Shown piece by piece: positions 9,288-21,082 of a DNA stretch of 64,000 nt. Positions within the stretch are counted from its first letter, which is position 1, and every line of letters begins with the position of its first letter. The stretch lies in the NCBI GenBank assembly GCA_905250115.1, contig CAJNOI010000340.1, forward strand, positions 1 through 64,000, read 5' to 3'. The stretch comes from Adineta steineri (Eukaryota; Rotifera; Eurotatoria; Adinetida; Adinetidae). The notes beneath the pieces were generated by a model that was not told the origin of the DNA, did no database searches, and saw only the letters and a list, made by a program, of their open reading frames with translations. The position numbers and the translations under genes were made by a program.

Positions 9288-10858
9288 AATTTTCACAAGG
9301 CGCGCATTGTTTACATGAAACAAACTTTAATTAATATATTCAATCATTAACTTAAAATGAATCTTTTTTTTTTCGACCCCCCTTGCTCTTATTACGTGCA
9401 TAAATAATTCGCGAAGAAGAATTATGTATCGTATTTGTTAAATTTCTTGTCTGATTATATGATATTTATAGGAAATTGTTTTTGAATATGATCATTTTTA
9501 TGCTATATTATATTCTTATAAGAATTGGAGTTTAATATTTAGCTATTGAATTATTATCTACGATCAATAGAAAAAAAAATAGATCTGTTTCTATACTATC
9601 ATATCGACATCTTTCTGTTCGTCTATTTTTCCTTTCGTTTGAATGCAATATAATTATATGAAATATTTTTAACAAATTGTAATGATTTAGTATTTTATAT
9701 TCTAAATATAAAAATATATTAAAATTATCCATATCAGATAAAGAATAATATTTCCGTTTTATTTTAAAAATCATATCAATTTATATGATTACATATGATA
9801 CCGAAAAAAATGAGTCACATGATAAATTTACATGTTTTACAAGAAAAAATGAGTGAGTTCTGCTGGATTATGTTTTGTTTACAAAATATATTCTTTAAAG
9901 TAGACTTTTATTGAATAAAATAAAAGAAAACCTTAATAATTTTTGATTTGTACATAGAGTTTATTGAAGTATTGCCGAAAGTTGACAAATGCCAATAAAA
10001 GATATTACTTTATCTCATTGATTAGCGAAGTTCAATATAAAAAAAACGATTAATATATCTCGTATGATATGGACATATAGTTTTTATTGCCATTTAGGAT
10101 TTTATCGATCAAAAACATGTCAGTCGTTTATTTTTAAGCATAAATTGATATTATATATAGTAAACAAAATAATAAAATGAACAGTTTCATGCGAAGAACA
10201 TTGCATGACAAAACCTGGTCATTTATAGCTAAAAATAAGGCGCAGATCAATAAATAATCTTTCTTGTTAAATAATAAAAATATTGAGATAACATGTACAA
10301 ATCAAAAACGCTATTATGAAATGGAAGCACTTAATAAAAATTCTGATCATATAGATTTATCAAGGTTTATATCTAAGTAATCTTGTCGAAAAAAAATTAT
10401 TTATTTTATCATATATACGATTGGAGTTACTTTTATTATAAATAATATGTTTTATTTTTATTATTTAAAATATTTCTTTTCTAAGCTAAAATATTGAAAC
10501 TATAAATTATTGCTTTTAACTAATATAATTGTTTATATGAATGAATAATTTGAGCAATATATTGTCATAATTTATTATAAACATAATAATCAGCTCGAAT
10601 TTTTTTTAAAACAAAGTAAACATAAGTTAAATCCAATCCAACTATACGAATATTCATATACGTTTATTTAGTATAACGAACAATTTCTCAGATACTTTCA
10701 ATACAATGTAAGTCTTTAAAGATTATTGAAGTCAATCAAGATTTTTTGTATCAGTTTTTGATAATCAAATTCATAAATGAAATGCTGAAATTCTCAACTT
10801 AAAATATTTTGAATCGATATTAAAAATTCTACTTTTTGATATATATTTAATTTATTAT
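9288..10858. other. Left subterminal non-coding region of the transposon
   Basis: About 1.57 kb, very AT-rich, no gene. The first 550 bp or so (through about 9840) align by eye with 58015-58510 of the short derivative, including a CGACCCCCC / CCACCCAACCC patch and a conserved TATTTAGCTATTGAATTA stretch. It probably contains sequences needed for transposition. Confidence 0.6.
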
Positions 10859-12701
10859 TTATTCAATTTCTAAATATTGAAAATAACGAAGTCCAGCGCC
10901 TTTTAAAAATTTTTCTTTAGTAATCTGATCTTTTTCTAATTTATCCCATAATCGACTTAACGATTCTTCTGCTATTCGAGTATTTTTTCGACGTTTTGGT
11001 GGAGCTGCTCCTGCTTCATGTCGTTCCCTTCCATCTGCAGCTAATAGTTGATCGATTTTAAACATATCGATGCAAATATAAATATCATGATGAGATTTCG
11101 TAGATCTTTTTTTCCAACGATTATGGCGACCTTCGAGATAATTTATAGTACGTGGTTTAAGATTACGATAATGGTTGTACATTTTTGGTGGAAATCTGCT
11201 ATTAATGCCATAAGTGTTATTATGATATTCCAAAAATGAATCAATTTCTTTTTCATATAATAATGGTTTTATTGAACGTAAATATTCAATTGCTTCATCC
11301 ATATCTGTTTCTGGTAAGAGTGCAATTGCAGCAAAACTTCGAAACCATAGACGTAAAGATTCATCTTCTTTAAATGGTGTTGTTAAATTTAAGCTCACAA
11401 ATTTCCGAAACAATGCCTGTCCATAATGGAACAGGCATCCTTTTACCTATATAAATTTTTGAAAAAGAAATTAGAAAAGTATTCTAAAAACTATATTATT
11501 TCCGTTTTTCAATTTATCCTTTTTTTTAGTTGGCGAAATTTAAAAAATATAAAGGCTTTTAATATATATATATATATGTGTATTTTTTTCATGAAATCTC
11601 TGTCTATATTTATAAATCAAATATTTCACTTTTTTTTCTTACTTCAACATGTGGAAAATGTTTGCAAAATACATTTTTAACAGCCAGTTCGTAATCTATA
11701 GTAATACATTCAAGTCGAATAATATTGGATATTTCCATTATTTTTTTTATCAATATAGAAAATAAATCAAGATATGTTGATTCAAATTTATCTGGTAGAA
11801 GTGCGAATACACATGGAGTTGATAGTCCTTCATCGAAAGTGTGAATACTGTAAATTTGATAAAATATGGAAGGTGATGTGTAAAAGGTACCGTCACCATA
11901 CCAAAATTTTTGGTATGCTAAGTACTCAATATCATTTTGCGATGCAAATATTAAGCCTCTTTTTTGACCTAATATTCCATCATATAAAAGAAAGTTCAAT
12001 TTCTTTTTAGTTATTGTATATAATGGTGGAAGTGGATGAGGTAAATCATCGAGTGACTTTGGTAAAGGTGGTCTGATTTGTCGACGTTGTCGACTTACAG
12101 TATTTTTTAATGTTTTCATTGTAGGAAATTTTACAACTGAATCGTTTATTTTGTGTGTAGTAACCATGTTTGAATATCCTAATTCTACTATTTTATCAAT
12201 TGGTTCTGAACTGCTTTGTGCATCTTTTTTTAATTTATGTCGAAGTTCTAAAACTTTAATTTCATTCGAATCAATAAGATGATTATGATTTTCATTTTTT
12301 CTTAAAACAATATTATTATTTGAAATTGAAATAGAAGCAGGACAGTTTCCTTTAACACATCTCCATAAAATTGAACTTAAATTTTTTTGTTTTACACAAA
12401 ATCGTGCTCCATGGTAAATTAACTGATTGATTTCATGAGTAGATTTAATATATGATATACTTTCATCATTTAATTCTAAAATTAAATAATAAAATACAAT
12501 TATATTTTCCCTCTATACACAATCTTAAGAAAAAAATTAAAGGGAAAATATTCAGAAATAATTGTTTAACTACAATATCATTATGAGATATGAGAAACAT
12601 AAATTATCAAATATATGTTGACAAGAAAATAACTTTATGAAAAGAGCAAGTTAATGCTTAAAATTAAGCTTACGTGATTGATTTATATTTATATGCGACA
12701 T
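10859..12701 (-). CDS. FLYWCH + MULE-type DDE transposase
   Basis: Exons 12674-12701, 11643-12475 and 10859-11446 join to 482 residues in frame; the short first exon is the least certain. Residues about 12-75 form a FLYWCH-type zinc motif (ARFCVKQ ... WRCVKGNCPASI ... ENHNH) for DNA binding. The catalytic core follows the Mutator-like pattern: YGDGTFYTSP (Asp204), ECITIDYELAV (Asp270), a GCLFHYGQALFRK block and YLEGRHNRW (Glu392), giving a DDE triad. A basic C-terminal stretch (PPKRRKN) may be a nuclear signal. The gene faces the left end and diverges from the three cargo genes across 12702-13496. It should cut and join the element at its inverted ends. All three catalytic residues are present, so it may be active. 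Confidence 0.85.
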
Positions 12702-13496
12702 ATTGTGTTATATTTAAAAAAAGAATTGAACAAGTATTTGTTTAAAATTGTTTAAAATAGATATACAGCTTCAATTTGTTATATTATTAATAGATAAATA
12801 GATTCTTATTTACGTAATTGTGTATACCAAAATCAATGATTTTTTTTGTCTAAAGCGTAATAAATTGTATGATAGATTTATATAAATTGAATAACTGATG
12901 AAATAAAAAATACGTACGAATAGTTCCAAAAGAACGTGTTTATAATCATACACAAAATCAATTAATCAATGGCGCTTTCGAATATAATTTTTTTTTCAAT
13001 TCTTGTTTTTACCTTTGAGGTGATATAATCAGGTAACTTCTAATTTTAACTGGATGATGAAATGAAAAATATAATATCCAGTTCTTTTATAATATATTAT
13101 TGTTTTTTTTCTGTTTTTTGAATAAATTTTTCCTTCTATTAATAAGATTCTATTTTTTCTTAGTTTATGTACTTTATTATTTAATAGATGAAATTACATT
13201 TGTTTTTAATGTTATGATTATATAGAAATAACAAGAAGAAAATATCGTATTTATTTAAATATTGGCTTATCTTTCGTTCTCATAATTTATTGTATAATTA
13301 ATTTATTTTCGCTCGTATTTAAATTATGAAGTGACGATAATTAGATGAGAACGTTTTATATAGCTAAGAGAACAATCTAATTATTCATTGCTGCTTTCTG
13401 ATTGTTTAGATTTTATTCTTCATTATTTGATTTAGGTAAGCAATTATTGATATCTTTGTTTTTATATGTATTTTATGTTGTTGATTGTAAAGAAGT
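12702..13496. promoter_or_regulatory. Divergent intergenic region between transposase and cargo genes
   Basis: 795 bp, strongly AT-rich, no ORF. It lies between the start codons of oppositely oriented genes, so it should hold both promoters. No specific box is convincing amid the AT-rich sequence. Confidence 0.4.
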
Positions 13497-15585
13497 ATGG
13501 AAAAATGTGAACGTATTCGTAGAATGAAACAATGTATTGTTGAAAAATTAGATCTACGACTTATTTTGGATGAATATTCATTTCTAATAATAAATGAAAT
13601 TGCTCAAACAAGTAATGTTTCAATAGATTATATCTTTTTAACAACAATTATTGCCCTTTGTCATTGGACAATGGGAGCTTCATTAAAAGGTGCTCAAGCT
13701 TATAATACACCATTAATTCTTTTCGGTATTTTATGTGGAGGAAGTGGTATGTTTTTTAAATTTTGAAAATAGTTAAAATATAAAACTTGATAAAATATTT
13801 AAGTAAAATATATTTCATAATTTTATTACATACTTTTTTATTAGTAGAAAAATAGACGATTAACAAAATATTATGAATAGTTATTGTTATTATCATTTAT
13901 GATTTTTTTTTTAGGTTCCAAGAAAAGTGCATCTATAAGAATAGTAAAAGAAGCTTGTGAAGCTGTAGAAGCATTAGATGGTACACCTGTCAAAAAGTCA
14001 TCTATCAATGCATCAGTCAATATGGAATCGTTATGTTGTGAATTGGAACAACAACCGAATTTATTACAAGTTAGATATCTTTTGTATTACTTAAATATAA
14101 TAAATAAAATTGTTCTAGTTATGGGATGAATTATCTGTTTTCTTTGGTATTTTCGGAAGCACACGTGTTGATCGAACTGCATATGATCGTGGTTTAATGT
14201 GTGAGTTTTATAGTCCAACTGGTATTGTTCGTCGACAACTCGTTAGTAGACATAATGTCATGATTAAACCACGTTTAAATATTATAGCAGCTGGGCATCC
14301 AAAACGAACAATTGAATGTTTAACAGGTAAACTATTTAAAAAAAAATAAATATGTCTTTTTATAATTCGATTTATTAGGTATTGCTTTAAAATCTCAAGA
14401 TCAGAAAGATCAAAATGATGATGGTTTATTTAATCGTTTTTTGATTGCTGTTGCATATAAGCATCGTCCTAACCGAGAAATAATTGAACCAAATAAAAAA
14501 ATACCAAAACTCGGTCATTTGTTTTATTTAACTAAAAAACTACATCGTAACACAGAAGAATACATCTATAACGACGAAGGTAATTTTATTATTTTCATAA
14601 ATGATAGATTATTTTTTATTTTATATAGCAAAAAAATTTATTAAAAATGTGATTTATGATTATGATATACTGTCATCCGAGAAATCGAATGAAGATGATT
14701 TTTTAGCAAGGTAGCCTATTTATTTATTTATTGCATCAATTGATTAAGTTTCTGTATAATTAGTTGTTATCAAAAATCAATGGAACGAGTTGAACGTTTA
14801 TCGCTCGTTCTTCACATTCTTAAAATATGTTCTCGTCGGTTATTTAATATGCTTGGAAATATTGAATCATTTGGTATTCTTGATGATAAATTCAAAATAA
14901 TTTGTACAGAACAAGAATTAAATGAAGATGATCATTTAATTGATTATGATACTTGTTTTCGAGCGTCATTATTAACAAAATTTTATCTTAATCAAATTAA
15001 AATATTAGCTGGCTATGATCCAATAACCGATCATATTTTATTGAATAAAAAATGTAAGATAAATACGTTTCATTTGCTTTCATATCGGTTAATAATGAAT
15101 ATTTTTTATTGAATATATATAAAGCAGTAAAATAAAAACTAGAAGTATTTTATAAGGAAGAAAATTTTTATTTTGCTAATAACAGAAAAGTCTTCATATA
15201 TTATTTTACATCATCATCTTAATTTGAGTCTATAGATAGTATGGATGTACCAGAAAATGAAGTAATGCATATAAAGAAATATATTGAAAATCATCCATCT
15301 GATCGACTTCTTTTATCATCACTACCAGCAAATCTAAAAAGAAAAATAAGCAAAGATCAATATTTATTGATACTTCGACAAATGGAGGAAGAAGGAAAAG
15401 GTAAAATAGAAGAAACAAATAATACGACTGGTCCAAAAGCAATCGTATTTACAAAAAAGAAAAAAATCGAACATGCACCAAATACATCTTCATCAACAAC
15501 ACATCAACAAACAAATCAAATTATATTAATACCTTCTGAACAAACAGATGAACCTTCATCAACAAATCAATCTTCTTCTTCTTGA
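13497..15585 (+). CDS. DUF3987-like P-loop ATPase (primase-associated)
   Basis: Seven exons (13497-13746, 13915-14069, 14119-14326, 14379-14579, 14629-14710, 14764-15053, 15236-15585) give 511 residues with frame kept at every junction. The order of motifs fits DUF3987: LILFGILCGGSGSKKSASIR as a degenerate Walker A (Lys-Ser kept), LWDELSVFFG as the Walker B-like WDELS block, PRLNIIAAGHPKR as a strand plus sensor, and DGLFNRFLIA as the arginine-finger-like segment. A LERVERLS/LSLVLHILK-type helix follows, then a Lys-rich tail and a Ser/Thr/Gln-rich C-terminus. In bacteria and viruses DUF3987 ATPases sit beside primases in mobile elements, and here a primase is two genes downstream. Role inferred: a helicase or loader in element replication. 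The family call is by motif only. Confidence 0.62.
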
Positions 15586-15713
15586 ACTTCTGATCAATAT
15601 GATAACTTTTCTCTCTATCATTTTTTAATTAACAGTTCTATTCATTTGGATATTTGACAATTAAAGTTAAATAGTTAAAACAATATGCAACTTCTTTTTC
15701 ATTTCAGATTAAA

Positions 15714-17362
15714 ATGGATATTGATCATTCTGTAATTCATATGTATGAACAATTGATGAATAATAATTCAAATAAAACGTAAGATCGTCAATTTAACTAA
15801 CTCATATATAATTTTTTTGGTAGTTTACAATCAACATCAAATACATCAGTCGCACAAAGTTTAAACAATTCTACATCATGTAATAATGATCACAACAATG
15901 TTGATGTTAATAAAAATACTTTCGAAAGTAATAATAATACAAATAATCAACTTTCTCAATGTAATGAAAATCATGAGTCAACTGAAGATATTATCGAAAT
16001 ATTAAACATACAAACAAGTATGTAGTATTAAAAAAAAGATTTACTTTTATTTGATGTTTCTAATCACTTTTTTTTATTTAAATTAAAAATAATCGCATAG
16101 CGATATTTATATTACTAAAGTTCTCATTCTTAGTTACAAAATTAAACAGAAATAAATTCACATCTATTAACTCTTCAAAAATTGAATGTTTCAAAAATTT
16201 TCTTTTATAACCTAATGATTTAATTTTAAAATATATTGTAGACAATGAACCAAAACTAATAAAAATTAATCAAATTAATACCGATATTGATTTTCCGTAA
16301 GTTATCGATTTGTTAATCAATTTATTGTGTTAACGTCTAATATTTTTGACGATCTTAATTTTATTGATCTAATTTAATCAATACTTTGTTTGCTTTCTTT
16401 TTTTTTTGTTAATATCAAATAATTTATGTTATATTAAAATTTCATTTGCATATTTTATTCTTTATTTAATTGACATGGTAAATTATATCTATAATTTCTT
16501 CCTTGTACAACATATAATATAGATGGAAATTACAAGCAATTATTAGCTGTACACATCCAAAACGAACATATATTAATTCAAATGGCGAAGGTGAAATATC
16601 AACATGGGACTTAGTCGATGATACAGCTGCAATTAATCTTGTAGCTTTTAATTTGGATTCGTATATATTACCGAATAAATTATTTGAAGGAAAAGTAATG
16701 AAACGTTTAAATAAAACATTCTATTTTTTATATAATTTTAGTCATATGAATTTAATGGTTTATCAATCAAAACAGTTGATAGTATTTATAAAAAATTACC
16801 TCATGATTATCAATTAATTGTAAATAAAACAACTAAAATACGTGAAATTACAATGGCATACAAACATCATTTGACGTATAATTTTACTCATTTAAATGAA
16901 ATTGAAAACTTACCATTGAATTCGATAATTGGTTTGTATTCCTAGATCGAAATAAATTAAAAAATATATATAATTTATATTATTCCTCATTTTATATAGA
17001 TGTTAACGTCAAGGTTTTAAGAGATTATGGAACAACTACAGGAAGTACGAATGGTAATTCATGGACTCGACGTGAAGTTCATGTTTCTCAAGATCAGGTT
17101 CACATGAAATTAACCTTATGGAATGAACAGGTTTTACTATATAAATAAATATTTTATTTAATTTTCTGTTATTAGGCGAAAAAAATTCCAACAAGTATAA
17201 TCAACAAAGAAATAAAACTTAAAAATATTAAAATTGATTGGTTTAATGGTAAATCGAATTAAAAATATTGTTTTTTTTTCAATTATAACTAAAATTTTTT
17301 CCAAATATTTAGGATCACGTACTCTTGTTAGTTTAGCCAATAGTTATTTATCCATTGTTTAA
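15714..17362 (+). CDS. RPA1-like single-stranded-DNA-binding protein (two OB folds)
   Basis: Eight exons (15714-15778, 15824-16017, 16242-16296, 16523-16694, 16742-16931, 17000-17130, 17176-17248, 17313-17362) join to 309 residues in frame. The N-terminal third is Asn/Ser-rich and probably disordered. From about residue 105 the sequence WKLQAIISCTHPKRTYIN, GEGEISTWDLVDDTAAINL, AFN...LFEGKSYEF matches DNA-binding domain A of the replication protein A large subunit. DVNVKVLRDYG ... RREVHVSQ ... KLTLWNEQ ... INKEIKLKNIKIDWFNGSRT matches domain B. The C-terminal zinc OB fold of cellular RPA1 and the N-terminal protein-interaction domain are absent, so this is a short, element-specific form. It follows the DUF3987 gene by 128 bp on the same strand. 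Likely coats single strands during element replication or repair. Confidence 0.78.
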
Positions 17363-17936
17363 ATGAACTTCCAATTCGTATTTTTGGACATTAATCTAGT
17401 AAAAAAAACTATTAAAATTATTCTTGTTTTGTTTCAAATTGATTTAATGAATTTCATTAATTATATTTAAATAGCATAAATAAAATTAATTTAGAATCTC
17501 TAATAACATAATACAATTTTTTTTTAAATTAATTTAAAATAATATAAACATAGTACAATTGACTGTTTTATTCAATTGTTATAAATTTTAATAGAAATTA
17601 AATTGCCTATTTTACATAAAATGAATTTCATATTCTTTCAATAACATATTATTTGATATTATTTTAGGAACGAAATAGAAAAACATGCTCAATCAATATT
17701 ACTAGAGGCTTTTTTCGTCAAAAGTAATTTTTTTCTCGTAGATCCGACATGTATCTGAATTTTTTCCAATTTAATGGAATGTGCTTTAATGAAATTCGTT
17801 TCTAAGATGCTAATTATATAAAAAAAAAATATAAATATCTAGAAATAGTCAAGCGCCCAAATCATATTTTCACTTGAAATTAAAAACTAAAATATACTTA
17901 AGAATTCATCTATTAAATATTGATGATAAATATATT
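17363..17936. other. Spacer between RPA-like and primase genes
   Basis: 574 bp, AT-rich. A possible extra upstream primase exon cannot be excluded: the primase frame stays open upstream of its first ATG to about 17850. Confidence 0.4.
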
Positions 17937-19404
17937 ATGAACTTTCTTCAGAAATTGATCAAACATCTTTTTCCAAATAAAATTATAACTTATCGTATAG
18001 CTGACTTAAATAATCAAATATTGGAACAAAACAACAAAATAAATAATATATTTATAAGTATTGAAAAAGAAAATAGATCTCGACAATTTTGCTATCTTAC
18101 AATTGAAGAATTAATAAAATTATTTGAAAATTGTCCTGTAACAGATCGAGCATTATACGAATGTATTTCTCCAAAAAATTCTGTTAAAATATATATCGAT
18201 TTCGAATACATGATTCATAATAATTTGGATATACAAAATCATCATATTGGTCCTATGTGCTTTCTTAAAATTCTATATTATTTTCTAAATATTCCAGATG
18301 ATACTATTAATACAGTAGAAAATTATACTGAAAACGTTTTAAAACAATTTCTAGTTTTAGAAGCGTAAATCATAGTTTTTATAAAGCTTCTCAAAAAATA
18401 GTATTATTTTTAGATCAACAAACGAGAAGATATCGTATCATTTTATACATGCAAAACCATCAGCTATATTTGAAAATGTATCTACACTTGCAATTTTTAT
18501 CAAAGCAATGATTCATTTTGTATTATTATCAGTTGTTCAACATAAATGCTCTATGTTCAACATAACTTCACCATTAGGGCCATATACTATATCAAACTTA
18601 ATTCAGATCTTAATACCACATATAAATATATTACGGACACATTGTACTTCATGTCAAACTTCAATTCCTTATATTTCAATCGCTGATATAGCATATTTAC
18701 TAGTACAAAATAAAACAAATGAATGGGTGACAGCAATTGATATAAATGTTTACTCAAACAATCAGCAATTTCGTTTATTTAATAGTATCAAATATGGAAA
18801 AAATAATCCTCTTATTTTATCCACTACATTTCCTTTTGATTCTCAATTACAATATTCATTTTCTGACCTTCTTAAAAAATCTTTAATTACATTCATCGAA
18901 AATGACCAACTTCCAAAAATCTATTTTAAAAATGAAAAATTTGTATTTGATTTATCGACTTCTTCTAATTCAACTATTACAAAACTACAAAATTTTATAA
19001 ATATTGAACCAATTAATCAACATATGAAGCATTCGTCTTTTTCTCATTCGCATCCAAATATTAATACTAATCAAAATTTATCACGTTCATTACATCCTAA
19101 TAAAATTAATAATCTAAATTTATCTATACCAGATATGTCAATATTTATCGATTTTGTTGAAAATATCATTACATCTGATCCATCTCATCAAGGTTACATA
19201 TGTTCATGTGCTCGTGGTACTTATAATACAAATTTATTATTTTTTAATATAGCAGGAAAATATAAATTCTGCCCAAAGAAAAATGGTCATCATCAACGTA
19301 ATAATGTAGCTATCATGATCAATAAAAAAGACTATACATACAGTATTCGATGTAAAGATATTGAATGTAATAACACTATTTTATCTTGGAAAAAAATTAA
19401 ATAG
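17937..19404 (+). CDS. PrimPol / archaeo-eukaryotic primase with C-terminal zinc motif
   Basis: Two exons (17937-18364, 18414-19404; 49 bp intron) give 472 residues in frame from the first ATG. The frame is open further upstream, so the start is provisional. KIYIDFEYM supplies the metal-binding D-x-E pair, ISYHFIH the nucleotide-binding S-x-H, and VTAIDINVYSNNQQFRLFNS the third acidic residue followed by the RLFNSIKYGK segment. All are hallmarks of the primase-polymerase fold seen in PrimPol (CCDC111). The C-terminus has CSCARGTYNT, KFCPKKNGHHQRNNVAIMI and RCKDIEC, matching the Cys-His-Cys-Cys zinc motif with H-x-R/S-NN of PrimPol. It can be expected to make primers or extend DNA on a single-stranded template. 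Cellular PrimPol genes are not usually inside transposons; here it lies between the TIRs with RPA- and ATPase-like partners. Confidence 0.82.
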
Positions 19405-20059
19405 TTTTTTTGCAATTTTTTGATCATATATACTGTATCAATTAAAATAAAAAAATTCTATTAACTAATGAATCATAAATTTATAAATTTCTTTTTACAA
19501 TATCTAATAATAAAACATATCTATCTCACACATTTCATATTTCTTATTTTCTCTACTACTAAAATATATATAAATATATTGAATTCTTTTTTTTCTAAAT
19601 TTCAATAAAGTCGAATTTATAAATATAATAAGAATTTTCTGATTCATTATGATGAATCAATATGACAAATGGCGCGTTTCTCTTTTTTTTTTATAAAAAT
19701 AATTACTCATTAAAATTGTCGCAATCATTTACTTACAATTATATCAATTGAAATTGGTGAGTTATATGAATTATAGTTTAGGTAAATCAATGATCACAAT
19801 ATTAGAATTAAGAAATCAGTTGTATAAAGTAGCATTAATAATCCATTTAGTAAAATTAATGATGTTTTAAACTTTCCGATTTAATATATTTATTAGAGAA
19901 CTGTTTCTACAACTATTAGTAATGAAAAATACACAATTTAAACAGAGTAGAGAAGAGATTTATTATTGAGCTTTTCTAATATGTAGTCATGAAAATTTAC
20001 GATGAAAAAATAAGCTTCTTAGCTAATTTAAAAAATAATTTTTTTTTACGATGATAGTT
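19405..20059. other. Right inner non-coding part of the transposon
   Basis: AT-rich, no gene. Poly-T-rich stretches precede the subterminal repeat block. Confidence 0.45.
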
Positions 20060-20935
20060 ATATAAATACGAACTATAGTTACATTAAAATTTACTTTTAC
20101 GAACGTTTGATATGAAAAATAAACCTTTGAGATAGAAAATATTTTTTTTTCTCTTTTTAATTACGAACTATAGGTATATTTAAATTTATTTTCACGAACG
20201 ATTGAGATAAAAAATAAACCTATGAGATAGAAAATATTTTTTTTCTACTTAATTACGAACTATAGTTAGATTTTAATATACTTTTACGAACGTCTGACAT
20301 GAAAAGTAAACTTTTGACATAGAAAACAATTTCTTCTTTACAGTCTAGTTACATAACTACGAACTATAGTCAGATTTTAATTTATTTTTACGAACGTTTG
20401 ATATGAAATATAAACCTTTGAGATAGAAAATAGTTTCTTCTTTACAGTCTATTTATATACCTACGAACTATAATTAGATTTAAATTTATTTTCACGAACA
20501 ATTGAGATGAAAAATGAACCTTTGACATAGAAAATGATTTTTTTGACTACACAATTACGAACTATAGTTAGATTTAATTCTACTTTCACCAACGATTGAG
20601 ATGAGAAATAAACCTTTGATACAGAAAACAATTTTTTATCTAATTAATTACGAACTATAATTAGATTTCAATTTACTTTCACGAACATTTGATATGTAGT
20701 ATAAACTATTGACATAGAAAACAGTTTTTTCTTTACAATCTTATTTATATAACTACGAACTATAGTTACATTTCAACTGACTATCAGGATTATTTGACAT
20801 GAAAAATAAACCTTTGATATAGAAACTAATATATTTTTATCTGCTCAATTACGAACTATAATTAGTTTTAAAGTTACTCTCACGAGCCTTTGAGATGAAA
20901 AAAAAACCTTTGACATAGAAAATCTCAAAGAAAAT
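20060..20935. repeat. Subterminal tandem repeats of the transposon (nine units)
   Basis: Nine imperfect units start with TACGAACTATAGTTAGATTT near 20070, 20164, 20257, 20358, 20462, 20556, 20649, 20753 and 20848. Spacing is about 93-104 bp. Each unit continues with TTTACTTTCACGAACGTTTGA and ATGAAAAATAAACCTTTGA plus CATAGAAAA. The last unit borders the right end, and a single degenerate unit is kept in the 58 kb derivative. Repeated subterminal motifs are typical transposase-binding arrays. Confidence 0.8.
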
Positions 20936-21053
20936 TTACTATTGTGATCATTAGATTTATCTAACTTAATCATATAATTTACCAGAAACAAGAAACTTTA
21001 AATTTAAACTTGTAAAAAAAAATAAAAAATAAATTTGTAAACAAATGTTTACA

Positions 21054-21082
21054 ACGGCAATAAATCATACGGCAGTAAATCC
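21054..21082 (-). repeat. Right terminal inverted repeat of the large transposon
   Basis: Reads, inverted, GGATTTACTGCCGT then AT, then GATTTATTGCCGT: the same doubled motif as the left end with two substitutions. Confidence 0.8.

Larger units (their letters stand above)
9255..21082. mobile_element. 11.8 kb DNA transposon with MULE-type transposase and a primase/RPA/ATPase cargo
   Basis: Bounded by inverted copies of a doubled motif: GGATTTACTGCCGT followed by GATTTACTGCCGT (left, 9255-9283) and the reverse complement of GGATTTACTGCCGT plus GATTTATTGCCGT (right, 21054-21082). Inside lie four intron-containing genes: transposase (minus, 10859-12701) and, divergently, DUF3987-like (13497-15585), RPA1-like (15714-17362) and PrimPol-like (17937-19404). 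Nine subterminal repeats occupy 20060-20935. The element is more AT-rich than its flanks and all ORFs look intact, so it may be recent. No clear target-site duplication was seen. A deleted derivative at 58005-59066 shares both ends, which independently supports the boundaries. The combination of cargo genes in a MULE-class element is not one I recognise. Confidence 0.8.

Noticed and set aside
9255..21082. Giant retroelement (Terminon- or Penelope-like) explanation for the large element
   Set aside because: No reverse transcriptase, GIY-YIG or rolling-circle domain found; a DDE transposase and inverted ends fit a DNA transposon.
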